DNA of 11,279 bases, taken from the NCBI GenBank assembly GCA_964535545.1, contig CAZHUT010000029.1, positions 1 to 11,279 on the forward strand, read 5' to 3'. The notes beneath the pieces are model-generated. The model was not told the DNA's origin. It made no database searches and was given only the letters and a program-made list of their open reading frames with translations. The position numbers and the translations under genes were made by a program. Within the stretch, counting starts at the first letter, position 1; every line of letters starts with the position of its first letter. Positions 6,108-11,279 of the stretch are shown piece after piece. The DNA comes from DALYCO01 sp964535545. Lineage in GTDB: Bacteria > Patescibacteriota > Minisyncoccia > Phycocordibacterales > UBA9973.

Positions 6108-6560
6108 TTATTGCCCCACAACTTTTACCGTCAGATCAAATTCCTTACCCAATTTCTGCTTGTCCCCTATCTTGATCTGGTATGTTCCTGTCTCGTGAAT
6201 CGGTTCTGCAATCTTGATGAATTCAAGGCCAACTGAGACTTTCTGTGCAGCTTGGATTGCTTCGCGAATATCTGAAGCGTGCACGCCTCCAAAAAGCGCT
6301 CCTGACGAATTTACTTTGCGGTGGAGTTCAATAGTCTCGCCATGAACAGTTGAAAGTGTCTTCAACAAAAGATCGACGTGAACCTTCTCGCCATCAATCT
6401 TTGCCTGGGCTTCGCTTTTGAGCTTATTGATCTTTTGAGCCGTTGCCGGTTCTGCCATTTTCTGAGGAAACAGGAAATTGCGGGCGTAGCCGTCGTTTAC
6501 GTCCTTAACCTCGCCTATTTTGCCGAGTCCTTTAACGTTCTTGAGGAATAGTACTTGCAT
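6108..6560 (-). CDS. rplI: 50S ribosomal protein L9 (bL9)
   Basis: bL9 binds 23S rRNA at the base of the L1 stalk and helps maintain reading frame. The 150-residue protein has full family length. The N-terminal domain carries VLFLKNVKGLGKIGEVKDV and the signature DGYARNFLFPQKMA (about 23-36). A long connecting helix at about 40-75 is rich in Lys, Glu and Ala. The C-terminal domain has GALFGGVHASDI (87-98) and IHETGTYQIKI (121-131). The usual partners rpsF, ssb and rpsR are absent. Instead it is the first gene of a two-gene operon with the Cys-rich protein, whose ATG follows the TAA by a single base. The ATG at 6560 is supported by an extended -10 box ending 6 nt upstream. As I recall, L9 is missing from some CPR branches but present in many Parcubacteria, which fits the taxonomic guess. 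Confidence 0.96.
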   Translation of the reverse strand: MQVLFLKNVKGLGKIGEVKDVNDGYARNFLFPQKMAEPATAQKINKLKSEAQAKIDGEKVHVDLLLKTLSTVHGETIELHRKVNSSGALFGGVHASDIREAIQAAQKVSVGLEFIKIAEPIHETGTYQIKIGDKQKLGKEFDLTVKVVGQ

Positions 6561-6566
6561 GTCGAG

Positions 6567-6575
6567 AATATAGCA
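6567..6575 (-). promoter_or_regulatory. Extended -10 of rplI
   Basis: Minus strand TGC-TATATT (6575-6567), an extended -10 ending exactly 6 nt before the rplI ATG (spacer CTCGAC). No -35 is evident. Transcription would start at the ATG, giving a leaderless rplI mRNA. Confidence 0.55.
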
Positions 6576-6583
6576 TATTACTG

Positions 6584-6604
6584 GCAGAGATGCTAAGTCT
6601 CTGC
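6584..6604. repeat. Hairpin upstream of the rplI promoter
   Basis: A perfect 7-bp inverted repeat GCAGAGA / TCTCTGC with loop TGCTAAG. On the plus strand it is followed by TTTTAT, which resembles a weak terminator, but no plus-strand gene ends here. On the minus strand no T run follows it. It sits where a -35 region for rplI would be. Confidence 0.45.
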
Positions 6605-6628
6605 TTTTATGGTTCTAAGCTGTTCATG

Positions 6629-6688
6629 GCGCGAAGGTGTGCTCTTTCTCTCGGAGTTTACGGAGTGAGAAAAGTACACCGGCAGCGC
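6629..6688. repeat. Long imperfect hairpin between the S41 protease gene and rplI
   Basis: GGTGTGCT-C-TTTCTC (6636-6650) pairs with GAGAAAAGTACACC (6667-6680) with one bulged C and one G-T pair. Beyond a small internal loop the helix continues as GCGC (6629-6632) with GCGC (6685-6688). The core CTCGGAG (6650-6656) can instead pair with CTCCGAG (6690-6696), giving a competing fold. On neither strand does a T run follow the stem, so this is not a typical terminator. The role is unknown: RNA processing site, attenuator or remnant of a small element are all possible. Confidence 0.5.
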
Positions 6689-6710
6689 TCTCCGAGAACT
6701 CTAATCCAGT

Positions 6711-7928
6711 TTATTTGCCAGTTGTTACGTATTTGATAGCCCGGTCGAGTTGAGCGTCATTCTTGCCGATTTCGTCGCCTTTGGCTGACTTGATGACGAT
6801 GTCTGGCGTAAGACCTTTTTCAGAAATTGAGACATTCTTTGGAGTAAGCCACTTTGCCACAGTCACTTTTACATATGTATCGTCAGTCACTGGAACTAAT
6901 TCTTGAACTGAACCTTTGCCGAATGTTTGTGTACCGATCAGTTTTGCAACTTTGTGTTCTGAAAGTGCGCCTGAAAGAATTTCGGAAGCAGATGCTGAGC
7001 CGCCGTCAACGAGAATGGCCATTTTGAGATTGTTATCAAAAAGATCATAGCCCTTGCTCTTGAGGATATCCTGAGCTCGCTTTGAACCGTAATCTTCCTT
7101 CACCACAACTGTACCGGCCGGAAGGAACCAACTTGCCATGTCGAGTGCAGCATCGAGGAAGCCGCCCGGATTACCGCGAAGATCGAGAATCAGTTTCGTA
7201 TCGCCGCTCTGCTTGAATTTCAGAATTTCAGCCTTGAAGAGATCCGCTGAACTTGCATCGAAACTATAGAGACTGATGAGGTGAACACCACCAGGCAAAA
7301 TTTTGTGATCGATTGTAGGAATTGTAATCGTATCGCGGGTAATCGTGAGTTCGGTCGGAGCATCGGCGCCATCGTGCAAGATGGTGAGCTTCACGCTCGT
7401 ACCCTTTTCACCGCGCATCATTTCGATAGCTTTATCAAGCGGTAAATCTGCAGTCGAAGTCGTGTCGATTTTCAGAATCTTGTCGCCAGATTTGATGCCG
7501 GCGCGTTCTGCCGGAGTATTCTTGAGCGGAGCGATAACAGTCAGGATTTTGTCTTTGATACCGACTTCCATACCAACGCCAGTGAATGCTCCCTGAATCT
7601 GTTCATTGAAACTTTTTGCATCTTTTGGCGGGAAGAAAACAGTGTATGGATCATTCAAAGAAGTTACGAGACCCTGTGTGGCTGCCCAAACACGGTCCTG
7701 ATCAGTAGCAACTTCAGGATTTGGGTATTTCTGATTGATGATGTTCCAAACCTTCCAGAATGGCGAAAAATCAGCTTGAGTGACCACCTGAGGGTCCTTG
7801 TTCGTTACTGCCATGACCCGATCGATCCATGGTCGGTGTGAATATCCGGCCATAGCTCCAATGAAGAAAACGACGACGAGCACAATAGTTGCCGTCGCAT
7901 AAAACTTCAGGTGTTTCTTATGTTCCAT
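6711..7928 (-). CDS. S41 family C-terminal processing peptidase (CtpA/Prc type) with PDZ domain
   Basis: A carboxyl-terminal processing protease that cleaves envelope proteins from their C-terminal end, acting outside the cytoplasmic membrane. It has 405 residues: a signal anchor at about 11-29 (ATATIVLVVVFFIGAMAGY), an N-terminal helical region with the family signature LVTSLNDPYTVFFPP (87-101), a PDZ domain at about 112-198 (GVGMEVG; AGIKSGDKIL) and the S41 catalytic core at about 205-380. The nucleophile is Ser313 in GGSASASEILSG and the general base is Lys338 in TFGKGSVQ; the 25-residue spacing equals that of the E. coli Prc Ser-Lys pair. LILDLRGNPGGFLDAA (246-261) is another core motif. 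The length is normal for CtpA. The gene stands alone and is divergent from the 8034-9281 gene, with a complete -35/-10 promoter. The ATG at 7928 follows the -10 by 6 nt. Confidence 0.95.
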   Translation of the reverse strand: MEHKKHLKFYATATIVLVVVFFIGAMAGYSHRPWIDRVMAVTNKDPQVVTQADFSPFWKVWNIINQKYPNPEVATDQDRVWAATQGLVTSLNDPYTVFFPPKDAKSFNEQIQGAFTGVGMEVGIKDKILTVIAPLKNTPAERAGIKSGDKILKIDTTSTADLPLDKAIEMMRGEKGTSVKLTILHDGADAPTELTITRDTITIPTIDHKILPGGVHLISLYSFDASSADLFKAEILKFKQSGDTKLILDLRGNPGGFLDAALDMASWFLPAGTVVVKEDYGSKRAQDILKSKGYDLFDNNLKMAILVDGGSASASEILSGALSEHKVAKLIGTQTFGKGSVQELVPVTDDTYVKVTVAKWLTPKNVSISEKGLTPDIVIKSAKGDEIGKNDAQLDRAIKYVTTGK

Positions 7929-7934
7929 TGGTCT

Positions 7935-7963
7935 ATTGTCTCAAATCTGGGGTGGCAGGTCAA
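7935..7963 (-). promoter_or_regulatory. Promoter of the S41 protease gene, leaderless
   Basis: Minus strand TTGACC (7963-7958, 5/6 match) and GACAAT (7940-7935, 4/6 match) are separated by exactly 17 nt. The -10 ends 6 nt before the ATG at 7928 (spacer AGACCA), so transcription is expected to begin at the start codon. It is the best complete example of the leaderless pattern in this window. Confidence 0.6.
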
Positions 7964-7980
7964 TGAAAATAAGGATATTT

Positions 7981-8009
7981 TTGACAAAACGATGAAAAGT
8001 ATGTATTAT
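7981..8009 (+). promoter_or_regulatory. Strong consensus promoter of the 8034-9281 gene
   Basis: TTGACA (7981-7986, 6/6) and TATTAT (8004-8009, 5/6) with a 17-nt spacer, the closest match to a sigma-70 consensus promoter in the window. The leader is about 18 nt, AT-rich and without a Shine-Dalgarno. A tiny five-codon frame, ATG CAA AAA ATT ATT TGA, starts directly after the -10 and lies almost wholly upstream of the predicted transcription start, so it is probably not translated. The -35 lies 17 bp from the -35 of the divergent S41 protease gene, so the two promoters share regulatory space. Confidence 0.65.
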
Positions 8010-8033
8010 ATGCAAAAAATTATTTGATAAGAA

Positions 8034-9281
8034 ATGAAGAAGCAACTACAAATCAATACACCAAGCCTATTAGGAAAAGACTCAAACCAGATTAACTCTT
8101 TCTTTACCTCAGCACTTGCAGAACTGAGCAGTATGACTCCAGACGCAGTACGCGAATCACAGCATGCAATGTATGCCCGCTTCTGTAAGCAGGTATTAAA
8201 GAAAGATGTGATCATGAACCCTCACCACGACCCGTTTATTCACGTAACGGGTTTCCCTATGCAGGAATTTTTGGTTAACAGGTACCGCAAAATGCCTAAA
8301 GACTCACTTAGCATACTAGTCAGCCTGCCTAACACCGATTTATTCCCCTATCGCTACTACGACCAACTACCTGATCATCCAGAAAATGCGATTATAGACG
8401 GTGTTAGTACGAAATTTGTTCAATTTGATTTTCCTAACGCAACTGCGCTTACAAGCTTCAGGCCGATAGGTCCTGTAAAAGTTTCGACCGACAGTAATTG
8501 GCGATTTAATTTCACTACTGTCAGTCACGCATTTGCAAAACCGGATAGCAAAGAAGCATACATGTTCATCAATTACGGCATGTTCTTGCTTGATGCAAAG
8601 CCCATTGCCTACCTGAAAACAACTGGGTACTTCGAAGAAATACAAAAAGACCTTACCGATATTGCCGCTTGGTTCACACACGACCTGACCGGACACGGGA
8701 CACTTGAGTATGCTTCGCGACTTCCTGAGTCAATTGCCCTGCTTAATAAACTCGGTTCAATGTATAAGTATGAGCAGGTGTTCACTGGGATGCTGAGTGG
8801 CGGATATATAGCCAACAAGGTTGCTCTTATAAATGAACATCGTCATTTAAACTTGCATATGAATCTTAAACAGGTTTTTGTTGAATTACGTCCGGCCTTG
8901 TTTGCGTACTTGAAAAAACGCTTTCAGCAATTCTTTGTGCGACTGCAAAATGCAGCCATGACATTACCTGAACCGGCTCAGTTTGAGTTTATGACATACT
9001 TCGGAAATATTTATTTGTTCTGCCTTCTTCGGCTAATGAAAATATCCACTATTCGCACCATTTCGGATGAAACGATAAATGCATTGCTTACGCTTTTTTT
9101 AACATACAATCCGTACGAAAAAGTTATCAATGACATATCCTCTGGAGGCTGCGGCATGCCATTACCCAAAAATGGCATTAATTTGGGATCAATCCCATTA
9201 GATTTCGAAAGGCACGGGGCAACATATATTCCTCATACAGAAATATATAAAAATGCCTATACACGATTAAGCACGACATAA
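8034..9281 (+). CDS. Unrecognised 415-residue protein
   Basis: A complete, soluble-looking protein without signal peptide or clear membrane helix. I do not recognise the family. The N-terminal 60 residues look helical. Residues 62-70 (NPHHDPFIH) and 213-223 (WFTHDLTGHGT) are His/Asp-rich; the spacing H-D-x-x-G-H at 216-221 could bind a metal, but this is a guess. Residues 268-277 (NEHRHLNLHM) hold three more His. The segment 280-365 is helical and aromatic-rich (VFVELRPALFAYLKKRFQQFF, IYLFCLLRLM). The C-terminus has a Gly-rich turn SSGGCGMPLP. The gene is convergent with the DUF4015 gene, with a shared hairpin after the TAA, and divergent from the S41 protease gene. It is preceded by the strongest promoter in the window. 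The gene is certain on length and promoter; its function is unknown. Confidence 0.88.
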   Translation: MKKQLQINTPSLLGKDSNQINSFFTSALAELSSMTPDAVRESQHAMYARFCKQVLKKDVIMNPHHDPFIHVTGFPMQEFLVNRYRKMPKDSLSILVSLPNTDLFPYRYYDQLPDHPENAIIDGVSTKFVQFDFPNATALTSFRPIGPVKVSTDSNWRFNFTTVSHAFAKPDSKEAYMFINYGMFLLDAKPIAYLKTTGYFEEIQKDLTDIAAWFTHDLTGHGTLEYASRLPESIALLNKLGSMYKYEQVFTGMLSGGYIANKVALINEHRHLNLHMNLKQVFVELRPALFAYLKKRFQQFFVRLQNAAMTLPEPAQFEFMTYFGNIYLFCLLRLMKISTIRTISDETINALLTLFLTYNPYEKVINDISSGGCGMPLPKNGINLGSIPLDFERHGATYIPHTEIYKNAYTRLSTT

Positions 9282-9301
9282 TTACACTTCATTGTTTTTC
9301 A

Positions 9302-9328
9302 AAGCTCTCTGTTTTTTGCAGAGAGCTT
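9302..9328. terminator. Hairpin between convergent genes
   Basis: A perfect 10-bp stem AAGCTCTCTG (9302-9311) / CAGAGAGCTT (9319-9328) with loop TTTTTTG. On the plus strand it follows the 8034-9281 stop by 20 nt and is followed by ATTCTTTTT, a moderate terminator. On the minus strand it begins inside the stop codon of the DUF4015 gene but is followed by TGAAAAAC, so termination of that gene is less certain. Confidence 0.7.
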
Positions 9329-10571
9329 ATTCTTTTTCCAATGCACCAACTGTATACGTATTTGCCGCACTCCAGAGCATCCATGAAGTCAATTCATCGT
9401 CATATGTACCCTTGATCTGCGCTCGGACTTCTACAGCACCATAATCAGCTCCGAGGTCAAAGTCCTGCAGCCATGGGCGCAATTTGAGCGGATCTTCTCC
9501 GATCGCCTTGGCACGCGTGACTGCTCGAGCCATGCTTTCCTGGATTACCTCGTATGGGTGTTCAGCGGGGTTCTTGAAGCCGCCCCAGCCTGACGCAAAG
9601 TGCGAGGGATACACCATCGGGCAGACATAATCAAAATACGGCAAGGCATTTTCAAGCACCTGACCAATACCAAGATCGTCATTGGAGGTTGTAACCAGGC
9701 CAAACAAATCGGCTGAAGTAACAATACCAGTGCCGTCAAGATTCTCTTTCAATTCAGCCCAAAATGATTTGATAATATCAGCACGAGTAGTTTTACCATC
9801 CGTATTCGGATATGCAATATCGGAAATTTTTCCATCCGAAGGAAAACGGATGTAATCAAAATTAATTTCATCGAAGCCATGAGCGTATGATTCTTTGGCA
9901 ATGGCAAATGTGTACTGTCGGACATCTTCATTTGAAGGATCCAGAAAACTTAAACCTTTATAATCCTTCCAAACTTCGCCATCGCTCTTTTTCTTGATTG
10001 CCCATTCTGGTTTCAATGCTGTCATGTACGGATCCTGGAAAACAGCTATTCTGCCAATGACGTAAATCCCCTTCTCATGCATTGAGGCAATAAAAGCATC
10101 TATATCTGGAATACGATTTTCTGGCGAACCCAGTTCTGTTAGCTTAGGATCATGGGCCAAGAAAGAAATTTTTCCTGTGGCATCTTTGATATCAAGAACG
10201 ACGGAATTCAATTCTGTTGTGTTGATGATATTCACCAATTTCGAACGAAGCTTCGGCGTACCTCCTACCCAGCTCGACATATAGAGTGCCTTGACCGCTG
10301 TCGGCGTTTTGACATGCGTAACTGCGACACCAGAATTTGGCGCGCTCTCAGAAGCAACCTGTGTCGTGACGCCACTTACTTCAACCTGCGGCACGGTGCT
10401 TGGCTCAACCTGTGGTTCCACCGTTACAGTTTCTACCAAATCTTCTTTGATTGGAACAATGGCGCCAAGCGGTTCATAATTACTCTTAAGCAAAAGCGGC
10501 AACGCAAAATAGAGCATCCCGGCCGTTATAATGCCGATGATGATTATGATTGCGAGCCAGCGTGGGTGCAT
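9327..10571 (-). CDS. Putative glycoside hydrolase, DUF4015 (PF13200) family, membrane-anchored
   Basis: A 414-residue protein with an N-terminal membrane anchor at about 5-28 (WLAIIIIIGIITAGMLYFALPLLL), a Pro/Val/Thr-rich spacer at about 40-90 and a TIM-barrel-like domain at 92-405 outside the membrane. Family motifs in order: VKALYMSSWVGG (93-104), LNSVVLDIKDATG (121-133), IYVIGRIAVFQDPYM (169-183), KPEWA (187-191), FDEINFDYIRFPSDG (233-247), VCPMVYPSH (317-325), LRPWLQDFDLG (365-374) and SWMLWSAANTY (396-406). Asp234, Glu235 and Asp239 are the likely active-site acids, judged by position in the barrel. The family is predicted to be a glycoside hydrolase; its substrate is unknown, and surface polysaccharide is my inference from its location. 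It is the second gene of an operon: its ATG follows the TAG of the small membrane protein gene by 2 nt, and no Shine-Dalgarno is visible. The gene ends in the hairpin at 9302-9328. Confidence 0.9.
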   Translation of the reverse strand: MHPRWLAIIIIIGIITAGMLYFALPLLLKSNYEPLGAIVPIKEDLVETVTVEPQVEPSTVPQVEVSGVTTQVASESAPNSGVAVTHVKTPTAVKALYMSSWVGGTPKLRSKLVNIINTTELNSVVLDIKDATGKISFLAHDPKLTELGSPENRIPDIDAFIASMHEKGIYVIGRIAVFQDPYMTALKPEWAIKKKSDGEVWKDYKGLSFLDPSNEDVRQYTFAIAKESYAHGFDEINFDYIRFPSDGKISDIAYPNTDGKTTRADIIKSFWAELKENLDGTGIVTSADLFGLVTTSNDDLGIGQVLENALPYFDYVCPMVYPSHFASGWGGFKNPAEHPYEVIQESMARAVTRAKAIGEDPLKLRPWLQDFDLGADYGAVEVRAQIKGTYDDELTSWMLWSAANTYTVGALEKE

Positions 10572-10573
10572 GA

Positions 10574-10804
10574 CTAAATACTTGTTACTGCTTCGTTTGA
10601 GGCGATATTTTCAGTATATGTTTTTGTGCGCTCTTCGCGAGCGAGACGGTGGCGTTCTGCAATACGGTATTCCTTGTATCCGAGGTACAGAAGAACAAGT
10701 CCGACAATGATACAGACGGCCATTTTCCATGACGTTGGCAAGCCGAGGAACGGCAAAAGTACGAGTACAAGACCGCTGATTGCTGTAATGCGTGCGTATA
10801 ACAT
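10574..10804 (-). CDS. Small two-helix membrane protein
   Basis: A 76-residue protein with two hydrophobic helices at about 4-21 (ARITAISGLVLVLLPFLG) and 25-43 (WKMAVCIIVGLVLLYLGYK), then a highly charged tail (AERHRLAREERTKTY), probably facing the cytoplasm. No family recognised. A longer frame starting with TTG at 10828 exists, but the perfect TATAAT box at 10816-10811 lies inside that extension and ends 6 nt before the ATG at 10804, so I place the start at 10804. It is the first gene of an operon with the DUF4015 protein (TAG, 2 nt, ATG), so the two proteins may be made in step and may act together at the membrane. It follows rsmI closely: the rsmI stop codon is part of the -10 box. Confidence 0.72.
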   Translation of the reverse strand: MLYARITAISGLVLVLLPFLGLPTSWKMAVCIIVGLVLLYLGYKEYRIAERHRLAREERTKTYTENIASNEAVTSI

Positions 10805-10810
10805 AGGTAG

Positions 10811-10840
10811 ATTATACACTAGCGGCAACTATTAGCACAA
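10811..10840 (-). promoter_or_regulatory. Promoter of the small membrane protein and DUF4015 operon
   Basis: Minus strand TATAAT (10816-10811), perfect -10, ends exactly 6 nt before the ATG at 10804 (spacer CTACCT). TTGTGC (10840-10835) is a partial -35 at 18 nt spacing. The -10 box contains the TAA stop of rsmI (GTA TAA T), so promoter and upstream gene end are fused. The expected transcript is leaderless. Confidence 0.55.
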
Positions 10841-11279
10841 ATTCGCCTTTTTGCTTGACCGGGTGCTTGGTTAGGAGGTCGTGGAGCTCCTGGGCCGTGC
10901 CTTCCAGCATTTCTTCATGCATCTTGGTTAGTTCACGGCCGATCAGTACTTTTCGGTCATCAGACAAAACATTTGCTAATGAGGCTAGCGCTTTGAGAAT
11001 ACGATGCGATGATTCATACGCAACATGCGTGTAGTTTTTTGCTTCAGCAATTTCTTTAAAAAGAGTCTCACGGCCCTTTTTATGCGGAACAAATCCATGA
11101 AAAGTAAATGGTGCTGCCGAAATACCACTGATCGAGAACGCTGCAGTAATCGCCGAAGCCCCTGGCACTGATACGATCTTTGCTTCCGCTCCGAACACAT
11201 CCCGGACCTGGCGGACAAGCAGCGTACCTGGATCTGAAATGCCTGGCGTACCCGCATCGGAAACGAGGGCAACTGGTTT
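10812..11279 (-). CDS. rsmI: 16S rRNA (cytidine-1402-2'-O)-methyltransferase RsmI, 5' end beyond window
   Basis: RsmI methylates the 2'-O of C1402 in 16S rRNA in the decoding centre, using S-adenosylmethionine. Only the last 155 codons lie in the window; the open frame continues off the right edge, so internal GTG or ATG codons are not starts. The SAM-binding family signature VSDAGTPGISDPG begins at about the sixth visible codon (near 11264). It is followed by VSVPGASAITAAFSISGI, FHGFVPHKKGRE, YESSHRILKAL and RELTKMHEEMLEG, all characteristic of RsmI in this order. The protein stops at KGEFVLIVAASV, right after the strand where many RsmI proteins continue into a C-terminal helical extension; the whole protein is probably about 230 residues compared with 286 in E. 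coli. The identification is firm. The stop codon overlaps the promoter of the downstream operon. Confidence 0.95.
   Translation of the reverse strand, partial: KPVALVSDAGTPGISDPGTLLVRQVRDVFGAEAKIVSVPGASAITAAFSISGISAAPFTFHGFVPHKKGRETLFKEIAEAKNYTHVAYESSHRILKALASLANVLSDDRKVLIGRELTKMHEEMLEGTAQELHDLLTKHPVKQKGEFVLIVAASV

Noticed and set aside
6107..6121. TTG start at 6121 for the Cys-rich protein
   Set aside because: It would overlap the rplI end by 14 nt and uses a rare start; the ATG at 6106 directly after the rplI stop is followed at once by the conserved CxxC.
10152..10577. 141-codon plus-strand open frame
   Set aside because: It is antisense to the N-terminal part of the DUF4015 gene, has odd composition rich in Arg, Cys and Trp, and has no promoter or terminator.
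11190..11198. GTG at 11198 as the RsmI start
   Set aside because: The frame continues upstream to the window edge and contains the essential SAM-binding motif VSDAGTPGISDPG, so the GTG is internal.
10985..11272. Minus-strand 95-codon frame overlapping RsmI
   Set aside because: It overlaps the true RsmI frame, which shows all family motifs in order; the alternative frame matches nothing.
1..11279. Defence island, biosynthetic cluster, prophage, CRISPR array or transposon
   Set aside because: No nuclease, integrase, transposase, toxin-antitoxin pair, regularly spaced repeats or terminal inverted repeats were seen; the recognised genes are envelope and translation housekeeping functions.

Overview
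The window looks like a chromosomal segment of a Candidate Phyla Radiation (Patescibacteria) bacterium, most likely a Parcubacteria-type lineage. This rests on family recognition and not on any search. The large Cys-rich zinc-ribbon protein at 4361-6106 and the basic DNA-binding-like protein at 1812-2450 resemble families I know almost only from CPR genomes. Ribosomal proteins L9 and L27 sit outside their usual neighbours. Genes are short and closely packed, and clear Shine-Dalgarno sequences are missing. I read the standard genetic code: TGA is not used inside any convincing gene. No rRNA, tRNA, CRISPR array, insertion sequence or phage module was found.

Layout from left to right. 1-722 (-): 5' part of an unrecognised protein, cut by the window edge. 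809-1711 (-): membrane-anchored VanY-type D,D-carboxypeptidase. 1812-2450 (+): basic, probable DNA-binding protein followed by a strong terminator. 2501-2808: AT-rich intergenic stretch with several inverted repeats. 2809-3759 (-): exported CAP/SCP-domain protein with a Tyr-Asn heptad coiled coil. 3778-3996 (-): small one-helix membrane protein. 4056-4328 (+): rpmA (L27). 4361-6106 and 6108-6560 (-): an rplI (L9) operon followed by the Cys-rich protein, with stop and start 1 nt apart. 6561-6710: structured intergenic DNA. 6711-7928 (-): S41 C-terminal processing protease. 8034-9281 (+): a 415-residue unrecognised protein behind the best consensus promoter in the window. 9327-10571 (-) and 10574-10804 (-): an operon of a DUF4015 putative glycoside hydrolase and a small two-helix membrane protein. 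10812-11279 (-): C-terminal part of RsmI, cut by the window edge.

Functionally there are two themes. One is the cell envelope: a peptidoglycan carboxypeptidase, a CAP-domain protein, a PDZ protease, a putative glycoside hydrolase and two small membrane proteins. The four large ones each have one N-terminal membrane segment placing the catalytic or binding domain outside the membrane. The other is the ribosome: L27, L9 and the 16S rRNA methyltransferase RsmI. There is no sign that these form one dedicated system; it reads as a housekeeping segment with three unrecognised or poorly known proteins inserted.

The most striking cross-window pattern concerns gene starts. Four minus-strand genes have a -10 hexamer ending exactly 6 nt before the ATG, and two more have one 8 or 10 nt before it. 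No Shine-Dalgarno is visible anywhere, and the remaining downstream genes are stop-start coupled. This points to leaderless or nearly leaderless mRNAs as the main initiation mode here.
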